This document shows, piece by piece, positions 8,193-16,668 of a stretch of 60,311 bases of DNA. The position numbers were made by a program, and so were the translations under genes. This DNA is from Oscillospiraceae bacterium. Lineage in GTDB: Bacteria > Bacillota > Clostridia > Oscillospirales > Ruminococcaceae. The stretch lies in NCBI GenBank assembly GCA_024695445.1, contig JAILIG010000096.1, positions 1-60,311 of the forward strand, in the 5' to 3' direction. The notes below the pieces were generated by a model, which was given only the letters and a program-made list of their open reading frames with translations, had not been told where the DNA came from and ran no database searches. Position 1 is the stretch's first letter; the number at the start of each line of letters is the position of its first letter.

Positions 8193-8723
8193 ATGTTCCG
8201 ATTCTGTAAATCCTTTGTCAGATGCCTGATCCGGCTTCTGATTTCCGAGCTGCTGTGCCTGATTCTGGCATTTTCCTTTGCTTTGATGCCGCAGAGCTGG
8301 GCGCGCTGGCTCAGTCTGATTTTTGTATGTCTCGCCCACTGTCTGCTCATGGCAAATGCCGGTTCTGCCGCTGCCGACGATGATTTGTCTGTCTACCGCC
8401 GCGAACAGAGGCAAACCGGATTGCTGTCTCCCCTGCTGCTCGGACTTTTATCTGCATTTCCGCGCTGTCTGCTGTATGTTTTCCTGCGGGTGTTCGCCGG
8501 CAGCAGCCTGATGCTGAATCTGTTTTTGCTGCTCAGTGCGCCGTATATCCAGCTTCACCGCCTGATTCTGAACGGTACAGAGCCGTTTTCGGCAGTGTCA
8601 TCTGTGCGGCAGATTCTCATGGCGCTGCCGCCGCTTTTCACGGTTCTGTCTGTCTGGTTCGGCTACATTCTGCGGTATGCGCCCCGTCTGGCCGAAGAAA
8701 AAGCCAAATCTCACCGCGTATAA
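8193..8723 (+). CDS. Hypothetical integral membrane protein
   Basis: 176 residues; ATG at 8193 is preceded by GGAGGG, and upstream in-frame starts lack a site. About four to five hydrophobic helices (residues 10-30, 38-60, 75-105, 110-125, 145-165) with Arg/Lys-rich loops and a basic C terminus (EEKAKSHRV). No family recognised. It sits 66 bp before the polysaccharide deacetylase, but a strong inverted repeat between them (8733-8780) could separate transcription or translation. Confidence 0.75.
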   Translation: MFRFCKSFVRCLIRLLISELLCLILAFSFALMPQSWARWLSLIFVCLAHCLLMANAGSAAADDDLSVYRREQRQTGLLSPLLLGLLSAFPRCLLYVFLRVFAGSSLMLNLFLLLSAPYIQLHRLILNGTEPFSAVSSVRQILMALPPLFTVLSVWFGYILRYAPRLAEEKAKSHRV

Positions 8724-8732
8724 CAGACGGTT

Positions 8733-8780
8733 CTTTGCACAAGCTGTTCCTGCAGCCCTGCTGCAAATGATTGTGCAAAG
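8733..8780 (+). promoter_or_regulatory. Long inverted repeat covering the deacetylase ribosome-binding site
   Basis: CTTTGCACAA (8733-8742) is a perfect complement of TTGTGCAAAG (8771-8780), with shorter complementary CTG/CAG tracts in between. The right arm contains the AAAG of the AAAGGGTG ribosome site of the 8790 gene, nine bases before its ATG. Folded in RNA it would partly mask that site. It could instead be a dyad operator or a poor terminator for the 8193 gene. Confidence 0.5.
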
Positions 8781-8789
8781 GGTGATTGC

Positions 8790-9524
8790 ATGAATTTGAA
8801 AAGAAAGATCTGCTGCGGAGTCCTGTCTGCTGCGTCGGTGCTCTGCTGTGCCGTTTTTCCGGCGTCTGCTGCCGGATACGGTCAGGGCAAGGAGTGCGAC
8901 GGACAGAACCGCCCGGTCGGCGCGGTGCAATTCCGGCAGCAGTATGCGGAATCGGGCGCCTATACGCTCTCCGATGACAGCCAAAGAATCATTCTCACCT
9001 TCGATCAGGGATATGAAAACGGCTATACCAGAAAAATCCTTGACACACTCCGGGACAAAAATGCCACAGCGATTTTCTTCCTGACCGGTGATTATGCAAA
9101 AAAAGAACCGGAGCTCGTCCGGCGGATGATTGACGAAGGGCATATGCTCGGCAATCACGGAATGAAGCATCTGGCTGCGCCGACACTTTCAGCGGCGGAG
9201 CTTGAACAGGAGATCATGAGCCTGCACCGATATGTGCTGGACCGGTACGGTTATGAGATGCAGTATTTCCGGCCGCCCTGCGGAGAATATGATGAAGGGG
9301 TGCTGGAAAGCGTCCGCCGGCTCGGATACCGGACCGTCTTCTGGAGCTTTGCCTATGTAGACTGGAAAACGGATGCACAGCCGGTTCCGGCAGAAGCACT
9401 GACAAAACTGACCGGCGCGGCACACGGCGGCGCGATTTATCTGCTGCACTCTGTATCGTCAGCAAACGCTGAAATTCTCGGCGATCTGATTGATTCGCTG
9501 CGCGCAAAGGGGTTCAAGGTGTAA
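8790..9524 (+). CDS. pdaA: PdaA-type polysaccharide (muramic acid) deacetylase, secreted
   Basis: 244 residues with a signal peptide (about 1-28) and a CE4/NodB domain. Motifs: TFDQGYENG (about 70-78), GNHGMKH (His123 and His127), RPPCGEYDE, VDWKTD and LLHS. The TFD-x-GYENGYT form is characteristic of PdaA, which deacetylates N-acetylmuramic acid of denuded peptidoglycan to make the muramic delta-lactam of the spore cortex. The second Asp of the usual TFDD motif is Gln here; B. subtilis PdaA also departs from TFDD (Asn). This suggests a spore-former or a repurposed wall enzyme. The stop overlaps a terminator read on the opposite strand. Confidence 0.85.
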   Translation: MNLKRKICCGVLSAASVLCCAVFPASAAGYGQGKECDGQNRPVGAVQFRQQYAESGAYTLSDDSQRIILTFDQGYENGYTRKILDTLRDKNATAIFFLTGDYAKKEPELVRRMIDEGHMLGNHGMKHLAAPTLSAAELEQEIMSLHRYVLDRYGYEMQYFRPPCGEYDEGVLESVRRLGYRTVFWSFAYVDWKTDAQPVPAEALTKLTGAAHGGAIYLLHSVSSANAEILGDLIDSLRAKGFKV

Positions 9525-9560
9525 AAAAAGCGGGCTGTATCGTTTATTCGGGTACAGCCC
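9523..9560 (-). terminator. Terminator of the 9572-10695 operon
   Basis: GGGCTGTA (9532-9539) pairs with TACAGCCC (9553-9560); on the minus strand it is followed by seven T. It may also stop plus-strand transcription from the deacetylase, though the T-run there is poor. Confidence 0.7.
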
Positions 9561-9571
9561 CTTTGTCTGCT

Positions 9572-10045
9572 TTAAAACAACCGCATCAGATACGGGATGG
9601 CCAGACAGCAGGCCGTGATCAGAATCACGGAAAAAGCGGTTCCCATCCCGATGATAAACAGGCTGTGACGGTCATAGGCTTTGTTTTTTTTCGAAGCCGA
9701 AACCAAAATGGAGCAGTGCTGTTCCGCTTCTCCTTCCCTGTAAATGCGTCTTCTGGCAACAGTTTCGGCCGGAAACCGGCAGATATATTCCCTGCCCTCT
9801 GCGAGGTATACCGCCCGTTCCCATCTGCCGCTGTCATCAAAGCGTACAAACTGCGCCTGTACGCGCTTGTAGAACGGCAGAGAACAAACTGTGACGAGAA
9901 AGAAGAGGACAAATGACGCCACAGTCAGCAGGAGCACAACGCAGAGGATGAGAACCGCCCATGTAATGATTGCCTGCACCGGGATTCCGGTCAGAATCAG
10001 AATCAGCAGCACAATCACGGCGGTCAGAATTGCCTCAATCAGCAT
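9572..10045 (-). CDS. Hypothetical membrane protein
   Basis: 157 residues. Two long N-terminal hydrophobic helices (about 1-25 and 28-60), a cytosolic or external middle domain rich in Arg/Glu with predicted strands, and one C-terminal helix (about 130-155). No family recognised. ATG at 10045 has GGGAGG nine bases upstream and lies 14 bp past the phosphatase stop, so it is co-transcribed with that gene. Confidence 0.75.
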   Translation of the reverse strand: MLIEAILTAVIVLLILILTGIPVQAIITWAVLILCVVLLLTVASFVLFFLVTVCSLPFYKRVQAQFVRFDDSGRWERAVYLAEGREYICRFPAETVARRRIYREGEAEQHCSILVSASKKNKAYDRHSLFIIGMGTAFSVILITACCLAIPYLMRLF

Positions 10046-10059
10046 AGGGCTTTCCTCCC

Positions 10060-10695
10060 TTAGAATTGATCGGACTCCTCCGGCAGAAAGGGAATCTGGC
10101 CGAGAATCTCAAAGGCCTGCGACTGCTGCCACATCTGCGGATTGATCTGAATTTCAAAGCCATCACCTGCCGCAACATGAATCTGCTTCGGATCGAGCTT
10201 CGGCAGCCCGAAGCAGGCCAGTGCGTTTGCGATCACACCGCTGTGCGTGATGACAGCGCAGTGGTTCAGTTCCTCGTCCATCATTTCCAGCAGAATGCGG
10301 TGCAGCCCGCGAAATGTCCTGACGCAAAGCTCTGCAACGCTTTCCCCCTGCGGCGGCTTGGCATCCATGCCGCCCTTGAGCCATTCCCGGTAATCCGGAT
10401 CGTGAATCAGCTCTTCCGCTGTTTTCCCCTCAAACACACCGAAATGCAGCTCGCTGAATTCCTCGGCATCTACTCGTTCACGGTCCGGGAAAAGAATTTC
10501 AGCGGTTTCCGTACAGCGCAGCAGCGGGCTTGTATACACGCGCTGCACCTTCGGGTATACGAACCGGTCCAGCTTGTCAATCAGCTCGTTCCGCCCGGCA
10601 TCGTTCAGCGGGTAGTCCGTTGTCCCGATGTAAAGGTGTCTGTCGTTGGCATCTGTTCTGCCGTGACGGATCAGAGAAATATGATAATTCTTCAT
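10060..10695 (-). CDS. Histidine phosphatase (phosphoglycerate mutase-like)
   Basis: 211 residues from the ATG at 10695, preceded by AAAGGA; an upstream extension of the frame is not supported. Cytosolic branch-1 histidine phosphatase: LIRHGRTDAN carries the catalytic RHG, YTSPLLRCTETAEIL the second Arg, EFSELHFGVFEGK the conserved Glu region, and VITHSGVI the second catalytic His. Members include cobalamin phosphatase CobC, broad-specificity PhoE and phosphoglycerate mutases. No cobalamin genes are nearby, so the substrate is left open. First gene of a two-gene minus-strand operon. Confidence 0.9.
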   Translation of the reverse strand: MKNYHISLIRHGRTDANDRHLYIGTTDYPLNDAGRNELIDKLDRFVYPKVQRVYTSPLLRCTETAEILFPDRERVDAEEFSELHFGVFEGKTAEELIHDPDYREWLKGGMDAKPPQGESVAELCVRTFRGLHRILLEMMDEELNHCAVITHSGVIANALACFGLPKLDPKQIHVAAGDGFEIQINPQMWQQSQAFEILGQIPFLPEESDQF

Positions 10696-10776
10696 AATTA
10701 TATCCTTTCTGACGGTATTTGTCATTATACACAAAAAAACGCGCAAAATTTTGGCACCGTTTTTTCTGGATAGGGC

Positions 10777-10805
10777 TTTACAAATTATACTATCTGTTAT
10801 ATAAT
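10777..10805 (+). promoter_or_regulatory. Sigma-A promoter of the XRE regulator
   Basis: TTTACA (10777-10782), 17 bp, TATAAT (10800-10805), about 80 bp before the 10886 ATG. Confidence 0.75.
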
Positions 10806-10885
10806 GGAAGGGAACGGTTTCCGGCGGAAGGGCAGTATCCGTGTCCGCCGATTCTTTTCCGAAATGATGAAAGGAGCTTTGACAT

Positions 10886-11599
10886 ATGAACCCCGATTTC
10901 CCGCGTATCATTACCCTGCAGAGAAAGGAACGAAAGATCAGCCAGAAAAAGGCTGCGACTGATCTCGGCATCTCGCAGGCGCTGCTTTCCCATTATGAAA
11001 AAGGCATCCGTGAATGCGGACTGGATTTTCTTGTCCGGATTGCAGATTACTATAATGTATCCTGCGATTATCTGCTCGGCAGAACACCGGAGCCTGAAGG
11101 GAAAACACTGACAATCGAGGAAATCCCGGATGATGACGGCAACAATGAAATGCCGTCCAATGAGGCGATCCGTTTTTACCGCAAGATCATCAACAACTCA
11201 ATCAGTCTGCTGTTCTCGTTCTCGCAGCGCGCCAATTCGGTCACGCTGATTCGTGAGGTGTCGTCCTATCTGATGCTCTCAGTCTATAAGCTGTTCCGCA
11301 TCATTTACAATGCCTGTCCGCACAATGACCAGAAGCTGTTCCGTGTGCCGAAGGTTGTGGCAAATGACAGTGCAAACGCGATCATCTCGTTGAACGAGTC
11401 CAATATCAAGGCTGCATCCAGCGGTATCGCACTCGGCAGCAACGACGCAGTTGAAAACGCCGAAAACCTGTATGTCACAACGGCCACGCTCTCGAAAGAC
11501 TTCTCTGAATACGCTTCCTCTCTGCTGAATCTCATCCAGATCAGCGAGCAGAGCATCGCACGCACCAGAGAGGAGCTCCAGACACAGCACCGTCCCTGA
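10886..11599 (+). CDS. XRE-family helix-turn-helix transcriptional regulator
   Basis: 237 residues. The N-terminal HTH (about 8-66) reads LQRKERKISQKKAATDLGISQALLSHYEKG, followed by the common DFLVRIADYYNVSCDYLLGR element. The rest is an uncharacterised helical C-terminal domain with Ser/Asn-rich stretches. GAAAGGAG precedes the ATG. It has its own promoter and stands alone between a phosphatase operon on the other strand and the rnf operon. Autoregulation and control of neighbours are possible but not shown. Confidence 0.85.
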   Translation: MNPDFPRIITLQRKERKISQKKAATDLGISQALLSHYEKGIRECGLDFLVRIADYYNVSCDYLLGRTPEPEGKTLTIEEIPDDDGNNEMPSNEAIRFYRKIINNSISLLFSFSQRANSVTLIREVSSYLMLSVYKLFRIIYNACPHNDQKLFRVPKVVANDSANAIISLNESNIKAASSGIALGSNDAVENAENLYVTTATLSKDFSEYASSLLNLIQISEQSIARTREELQTQHRP

Positions 11600-11724
11600 C
11601 ATCTCCTAGTATTATACCATATTTTCTCTGAAATGAAAAGACCTATTTTTCAGCATTTGCATCCGGAGTTCTGAACAGATACGGCACGGTGCGCGGACTG
11701 CTGTCCGCTCGTGTACTGCCGCCC

Positions 11725-11744
11725 GCAGCTCCGGCTGCATTTTT
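11725..11744 (+). terminator. Weak terminator-like hairpin ahead of rnfC
   Basis: GCAGC and GCTGC with a four-base loop, followed by ATTTTT. It would separate the XRE gene from rnf. The rest of the gap 11600-11785 holds a small GCGGAC/GTCCGC hairpin; I found no convincing rnf promoter. Confidence 0.3.
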
Positions 11745-11785
11745 GCTGTGCAGCATTGATTCTTACTGAAAGGTTCTGTTCCCCT

Positions 11786-13069
11786 ATGAAACGACTTCAC
11801 GGCATTCAGTTGCCGCAGCGAAAGCACGCAGAAGCCCGGAAAATTGAGACGATTCCCCTCCCGAAGCTTGTGCGGATTCCGATGCTGATGCACCTCGGCA
11901 CCCCCTGTACTCCGATCGTCACAGTCGGTGAGCAGGTCTGCGTCGGCCAGAAAATCGGTGCCCCGGCCGATCAAAATGCCGTACCGATTCATGCTTCTGT
12001 ATCCGGCACGGTTCGTGCGATTACTGAATTCACCAATGTCAACGGCTCCAAGGTTCCCTGCGTCGAAATCGAGTCGGACGGTTTGCAAACACTGTATCCC
12101 GGCTGCAAGGCACCGGTTCTGGAAACCCGTGAACAGTTTGTGCAGGCAGTCCGTGAATCCGGCTGTGTCGGACTCGGCGGTGCCGGCTTTCCGACCTTCC
12201 GCAAACTCAATGAACCGCAGAAAATCAGTATGCTGATTGTAAACGGTGCGGAGTGTGAGCCGTATCTGACCGGAGACAGCCGGCAGATCATTGAAAACTC
12301 CGGCGATATCCTTGGCGGAATCCATCTTGTGATGCAGTTTCTGAACATCAAAGAGTGCAAAATCGGGATCGAAAGCACTCGCCCCGCTGCTTTAAAGCAG
12401 CTCGCCTATGCAGTCGCCGCGGAAGAAAACATCACCGTTTGTCCGCTGCCGCCGGTCTATCCGCAGGGCGCGGAAAAGGTTCTGATTTATCATACAAGTG
12501 CCCGGATTGTTCCGGAGGACAAAATGCCGGCCGATCTCGGCATCCTGGTTATGAACATCAGCACACTGGCCTTTTTGTATCAGTATTCCCGCACCGGCAT
12601 TCCGCTGGTGGAACGCGTCGTAACCGTAGACGGAAATGCCGTCAAAAAGCCGTGCAATCTGCGTGTCCCGATCGGCACACCGCAGCATGACCTGCTGAAA
12701 TACGCTGACTGTAATTTTGATAAAGTGAAAAAACTGCTGTCTGGCGGCCCGATGATGGGAATTACACTGTATTCCGATGAACTGCCGGTCTTAAAGCAGC
12801 AGAACGGTCTGCTGGCCCTGACTCGCGTTTCGCACAGTGAGCCGACAGCCTGTATCCGCTGCGGCCGGTGTATGAACGCCTGTCCGATGCGCCTGATGCC
12901 GATGGAGCTTTCCCGTGCATATCACAAAAAAGACGCAGAAATGCTCCGGACGCTTCGGCTTTCACTCTGCATGAACTGCGGATGCTGCACCTATGTGTGC
13001 CCGGCGAAACGACCGCTTGCGGAAGAAAACCAGCTCGCCAAGCAATTTCTGAAGGAGGTTGAATCATGA
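11786..13069 (+). CDS. rnfC: Rnf complex subunit C (NADH-binding, Fe-S)
   Basis: 427 residues. Peripheral subunit of the Rnf ferredoxin:NAD oxidoreductase; binds NAD(H) and FMN and passes electrons through two [4Fe-4S] clusters. Visible: the N-terminal lipoyl-like RnfC domain, GLGGAGFPT (about 129-137, FMN/NADH loop), VNGAECEPYLTGD, and two ferredoxin motifs CIRCGRCMNACP and CMNCGCCTYVCP near the C terminus. ATG at 11786 starts the conserved MKRLHGIQLP sequence; AAAGG lies about 12 bases upstream, and a frame extension to 11711 is not conserved-looking. First gene of rnfCDGEAB; its stop overlaps the rnfD ATG (ATGA). Confidence 0.95.
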   Translation: MKRLHGIQLPQRKHAEARKIETIPLPKLVRIPMLMHLGTPCTPIVTVGEQVCVGQKIGAPADQNAVPIHASVSGTVRAITEFTNVNGSKVPCVEIESDGLQTLYPGCKAPVLETREQFVQAVRESGCVGLGGAGFPTFRKLNEPQKISMLIVNGAECEPYLTGDSRQIIENSGDILGGIHLVMQFLNIKECKIGIESTRPAALKQLAYAVAAEENITVCPLPPVYPQGAEKVLIYHTSARIVPEDKMPADLGILVMNISTLAFLYQYSRTGIPLVERVVTVDGNAVKKPCNLRVPIGTPQHDLLKYADCNFDKVKKLLSGGPMMGITLYSDELPVLKQQNGLLALTRVSHSEPTACIRCGRCMNACPMRLMPMELSRAYHKKDAEMLRTLRLSLCMNCGCCTYVCPAKRPLAEENQLAKQFLKEVES

Positions 13070-13989
13070 ATCTGCTTCAGGCATCGGCCTCTCCGCATGA
13101 GCGCACCCCGCTTCGGACCGGCCATATTATGGGCCTTGTACTGCTGGCACTGCTGCCGGCCGCAGTCCATGGCTGTTTCAGCTTCGGGCTTCAGGCAATG
13201 TTTGTTCTGCTTGCGACAACCGGTTCCGCTGTACTGTTTGAATGTGCAGCCAGACTGATTTTCCGCCGCCCGCAGACTATTCTGGACGGGAGCGCTGCCG
13301 TTACCGGCCTGCTGGTTGGTCTGAATCTCCCTCCGACCATTCCGGTGTGGCAGGCAGTGATCGGCAGTTTTGCCGCGATCGTTGTCGTCAAGCAGATGTT
13401 CGGCGGACTTGGCCAGAATTTCGCAAACCCGGCGATCGTCGGACGGATCGTGCTGATGATCTCGTTCCCCTCAGCCATGACTGCATGGACCGGAGCCGGA
13501 ACAGACGCGGTATCCTCGGCGACACCGCTGGTCTCCGGCAATGCGGAATACTGGGATTTGTTTTTGGGAAATACAGCCGGATGTATCGGCGAATCCTGTG
13601 CCGCAGCGCTCCTGTTAGGCGGCATTTTCCTCTGCATCTGGCGTGTTATCACGCCGGTGATCCCGCTGAGTTATCTTGGCTCGTTCGCACTGTTCACATG
13701 GCTTAGCGGCAATGATCCGCTCTATCAGGTGCTGTCCGGCGGACTGATGCTCGGTTCGATTTTCATGGCCACAGATTATGTGACTTCTCCGATCACACCT
13801 TTCGGCAAACTGATTTTCGGCATCGGCTGCGGCGGCCTGACATTTTTGCTGCGGCAGTTCAGCGGATACCCGGAAGGCGTATCGTTTGCAATTCTCCTGA
13901 TGAATCTGCTTACACCTTATATTGACCGCTTTACGCGCATCAAACCCTTCGGTGCCGTAACCGGAGAGAAGGAAGCGTCCAATGAATGA
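13066..13989 (+). CDS. rnfD: Rnf complex subunit D (covalent flavin membrane subunit)
   Basis: 307 residues, about nine to ten membrane helices. The motif DAVSSATPL contains Thr153, the position at which RnfD carries phosphoester-linked FMN. Other family landmarks: LDGSAAVTGLLVGLNLPP, KQMFGGLGQNFANPA, and MATDYVTSPITPFGK. It overlaps rnfC by 4 bp and rnfG by 8 bp. This intact copy is the reference against which the RnfD-like protein at 5377-6351 lacks the flavin site. Confidence 0.95.
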   Translation: MNLLQASASPHERTPLRTGHIMGLVLLALLPAAVHGCFSFGLQAMFVLLATTGSAVLFECAARLIFRRPQTILDGSAAVTGLLVGLNLPPTIPVWQAVIGSFAAIVVVKQMFGGLGQNFANPAIVGRIVLMISFPSAMTAWTGAGTDAVSSATPLVSGNAEYWDLFLGNTAGCIGESCAAALLLGGIFLCIWRVITPVIPLSYLGSFALFTWLSGNDPLYQVLSGGLMLGSIFMATDYVTSPITPFGKLIFGIGCGGLTFLLRQFSGYPEGVSFAILLMNLLTPYIDRFTRIKPFGAVTGEKEASNE

Positions 13990-14497
13990 CCGTATCAAAG
14001 GCCCGATTGCACTGACGCTGATTTGCAGTGCCGTCTGTGCGCTGCTCGCCGGCGCGCATCTCCTGACCGATGACCGGATCCGGGATACAGAAGCTGTCCG
14101 TCTCCAGCAGGCTTTGAGTGAAGCCTTCGGGGAGGGGCAGTATACCGCACTGAATGTAAAATATGACGGAATCTCACAGGTGATCCGCGACGATTCCGAC
14201 CGGCTGATTTTCGATCTGGTCTCCAGCGGATATGAGAAAGGCAGTCAGCATCTTCTGATCGGCATTTCCGACGGTGCCGTTTCAAAAGTGCATCTTGTTT
14301 CGATTTCGGATTCTCCGACACAGGCTGCCGCAGTCTCAGAACCGGACTTTTTGGATCAGTTTACCGGATGGACCGATCCGGACTCGGATTACGATGCTGT
14401 TTCGGGGGCAACCAAGTCTTCGGAGGGAATCCGTCAGGCAGTTGCCCGCGCACTGCGCACATATTATGAAAACAGGGAGATTACCGATGATGCGTAA
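13982..14497 (+). CDS. rnfG: Rnf complex subunit G (FMN-binding)
   Basis: 171 residues. One N-terminal membrane anchor (about 8-28), then an extracytoplasmic FMN-binding domain. DAVSGATKSS contains the S-G-A-T flavinylation motif with Thr144. It relays electrons between RnfD and the membrane part of the complex. Start overlaps the end of rnfD; the stop overlaps the start of rnfE. Slightly short but complete. Confidence 0.93.
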   Translation: MNDRIKGPIALTLICSAVCALLAGAHLLTDDRIRDTEAVRLQQALSEAFGEGQYTALNVKYDGISQVIRDDSDRLIFDLVSSGYEKGSQHLLIGISDGAVSKVHLVSISDSPTQAAAVSEPDFLDQFTGWTDPDSDYDAVSGATKSSEGIRQAVARALRTYYENREITDDA

Positions 14498-15167
14498 AAC
14501 AAAGTCTGTTTCCCTCTGGCAGGAATTCAGCAAAGGAATCCTGCGTGAAAACCCCAATCTTGTCGGACTGCTCGGAATCTGTCCGGTTCTGGCAATTACA
14601 CAGGAGGCACGGAATGCGCTCGGCATGGGAATCGCCACGACCTTTGTTCTGATCTGCTCAAACGCCGTTATTTCCATGCTGCGCAAGGTGATTCCGCAGA
14701 CGGTGAAGCTGTCAGCCTACATCGTGATTATTGCAGGCTTTGTGACACTGACACAGTTCCTGCTGCACGGCTATGCACCGGAGCTGTACTCTGCGCTTGG
14801 CACCTTTCTCTCTCTGATTACGGTCAACTGCATCATTCTGGGGCGGGCGGAGGTGTTTGCCGGCAAGAACGGCGTATTCCGTTCCGTACTGGACGGTGCC
14901 GGCATGGGAATCGGATTTACCCTGTCTTTGCTTCTGGTCAGTTCATTCCGTGAAATCATCGGTTCCGGCACATGGTTCGGCATCCCGCTGACCGGCGAAT
15001 ACAAGGTTGCCCTGCTGCGCTCTGCGCCGGGCGGTTTCTTTGCGCTTGGCTGTATCATTGCGCTGGTCAGTGCCCTGCTCCGGAAAAAGCCGCCGGAGGG
15101 CATCGGCTGCAACGGCTGTCCGAATGCAGATACCTGTGCTGCATCGAAGGGAGGCTGTTCCAGATGA
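14487..15167 (+). CDS. rnfE: Rnf complex subunit E
   Basis: 226 residues from the ATG at 14487, which has AGGGAG just upstream; a longer upstream frame only shadows rnfG. Six predicted membrane helices. Conserved LLGICPVLAIT and SLITVNCIILGRAE supply the Cys ligands for the membrane [2Fe-2S] centre shared with RnfA. The C-terminal tail is Cys-rich (GCNGCPNADTC), which is worth noting as a possible metal or disulfide site. ATGA overlap with rnfA. Confidence 0.94.
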   Translation: MMRKTKSVSLWQEFSKGILRENPNLVGLLGICPVLAITQEARNALGMGIATTFVLICSNAVISMLRKVIPQTVKLSAYIVIIAGFVTLTQFLLHGYAPELYSALGTFLSLITVNCIILGRAEVFAGKNGVFRSVLDGAGMGIGFTLSLLLVSSFREIIGSGTWFGIPLTGEYKVALLRSAPGGFFALGCIIALVSALLRKKPPEGIGCNGCPNADTCAASKGGCSR

Positions 15168-15757
15168 CGGTTCTCGGCATTATACTGTCAGCCATCCTGA
15201 CCGATAATTTTGTCCTGTCCAAATTTATGGGCTGCTGTCCGTTTCTCGGTGTCTCCCAGAAAATCAGCAGCAGCATCGGAATGGGCGCCGCAGTGATCTT
15301 TGTTATGACCTGCTCGACTGCAATCACCTACCCTGTCTATATGTATCTGCTGGTTCCGAACGGCCTCGAATATCTGCAGACATTGGCCTTTATCCTGATT
15401 ATCGCACTGTTCGTGCAGCTCGCGGAGATGTTTGTCCGGAAATGTTTCCCGCCTCTGCACCGCACGCTCGGCATCTATCTGCCGCTGATTACCACAAACT
15501 GTGCCGTCCTCGGCGTCACGATTCTCAATGTAGATCTGTTTGCTGCATCGGAATCGTTTCTGACCGGATATCTCCATGCGCTGCTGTATGCCGCCTGTGC
15601 AGGCGTCGGTTTTACACTGGCACTGATTCTGTTTGCCGGAGTCCGGAGCCGCATGGAAGATGCCGATATTCCGGCGTTTTTCAAAGGCACACCTGCCACA
15701 CTGATCGCAGCCTCGATTGTATCGCTGAGTTTTATGGCGTTTTCGGGCATGAGCTGA
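15164..15757 (+). CDS. rnfA: Rnf complex subunit A
   Basis: 197 residues, six membrane helices. TDNFVLSKFMGCCPFLGVS and LITTNCAVLGV are the typical RnfA motifs with Cys ligands of the [2Fe-2S] centre formed with RnfE. GGGAGG lies ten bases before the ATG at 15164, which overlaps the rnfE stop. Forms part of the ion-translocating membrane core. Confidence 0.95.
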   Translation: MTVLGIILSAILTDNFVLSKFMGCCPFLGVSQKISSSIGMGAAVIFVMTCSTAITYPVYMYLLVPNGLEYLQTLAFILIIALFVQLAEMFVRKCFPPLHRTLGIYLPLITTNCAVLGVTILNVDLFAASESFLTGYLHALLYAACAGVGFTLALILFAGVRSRMEDADIPAFFKGTPATLIAASIVSLSFMAFSGMS

Positions 15758-15769
15758 GAGGAGACGGGT

Positions 15770-16570
15770 ATGGAACAGATCTTACTGCCGGCCGTGATTT
15801 TTGCAGGCATCGGACTGATTGCAGCGCTGCTGCTGACCGTTGCCTCCGGGATTTTTGCAGTCAAGGAAGATCCGCGGGTGCAAAAGATTGACGCGGAGCT
15901 CCCGCACGCAAACTGCGGAGCCTGCGGTTATGCCGGATGTTCGGAATATGCGGCGGCGATCGTGAAGGAAAATGCGCTCTGTAATCTCTGCAAGCCGGGC
16001 GGAAATGATACGGCAGCTGCCGTTGCGGAAATCATGGGACAGGAAGCTCAGCCGATTCCGTCTGAAATCGCCGTGCTGGCCTGCCGCGGAAACTGCAATG
16101 CCGCGGCAGAAAAATATGCCTATCACGGGATTCACACCTGCAAAGCTGCCAAAAAGATGTTCGGCGGAAGCAAATTCTGCACTTACGGCTGTATCGGCTA
16201 CGGCGACTGTGCAGAAGTCTGTCCGCACGGTGCCATTACAATTCAGGACGGAATTGCTGACATTCAACCGGGGCTTTGCGATGCCTGCGGGCTGTGTGCA
16301 AAAGCCTGCCCGAACCGGCTGATCCGCTTCCGGCCGACCGGAAAACATTTTGATGTGCGCTGCTCCTCACCTTCTGCGGGAAAAACCGTCCGTCTGATCT
16401 GCAAAAACGGATGTATCGGCTGCAAGGTCTGTGAACGGAAATGCCTGCACCGCGCCATCACCGTTGTGCAGAATCTTGCCGTGATTGATTACGATAAATG
16501 TACCGGATGCGGCGTATGCAGAGATGCCTGTCCGACCGGTGCGATCTGCTGCTGCGAGGACACAAATTAG
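15770..16570 (+). CDS. rnfB: Rnf complex subunit B (ferredoxin-accepting, polyferredoxin)
   Basis: 266 residues. N-terminal membrane helix (about 5-28), then the Fe-S domain CGACGYAGCSEYA...CNLC, followed by four ferredoxin-type cysteine sets: CTYGCIGYGDCAEVCP, CDACGLCAKACP, CKNGCIGCKVCERKC and CTGCGVCRDACP. RnfB takes electrons from reduced ferredoxin and feeds the complex. GAGGAG precedes the ATG. Last gene of the operon, followed by a strong terminator. Gene order C-D-G-E-A-B matches that of other clostridial Rnf operons. Confidence 0.95.
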   Translation: MEQILLPAVIFAGIGLIAALLLTVASGIFAVKEDPRVQKIDAELPHANCGACGYAGCSEYAAAIVKENALCNLCKPGGNDTAAAVAEIMGQEAQPIPSEIAVLACRGNCNAAAEKYAYHGIHTCKAAKKMFGGSKFCTYGCIGYGDCAEVCPHGAITIQDGIADIQPGLCDACGLCAKACPNRLIRFRPTGKHFDVRCSSPSAGKTVRLICKNGCIGCKVCERKCLHRAITVVQNLAVIDYDKCTGCGVCRDACPTGAICCCEDTN

Positions 16571-16578
16571 AATATGAT

Positions 16579-16617
16579 ATCCCGCGATTATTCCAAAATG
16601 TCGCGGGATTTTCTTTA
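16579..16617 (+). terminator. Terminator of the rnf operon
   Basis: ATCCCGCGA (16579-16587) pairs with TCGCGGGAT (16601-16609), followed by TTTCTTTAT. Confidence 0.85.
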
Positions 16618-16660
16618 TCTAATTAGATTACAATTTGGTTGCAAAATCTCTAATTTGCAA
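16617..16660 (+). promoter_or_regulatory. Two dyads upstream of the 16741 promoter (candidate operator)
   Basis: A perfect 12-bp palindrome ATCTAATTAGAT (16617-16628) is followed by the inverted pair TTGCAAA (16639-16645) / TTTGCAA (16654-16660), ending eight bases before the -35. The downstream gene has an RHH-like N terminus, so autoregulation is a reasonable guess. Confidence 0.4.
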
Positions 16661-16668
16661 AATTGCAC

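Noticed and set aside
7883-8209. 108-codon plus-strand frame opposite the 60-residue ORF
   Set aside because: Arg/Ser/Cys-rich sequence without a ribosome site; the minus-strand small ORF has both SD and terminator.
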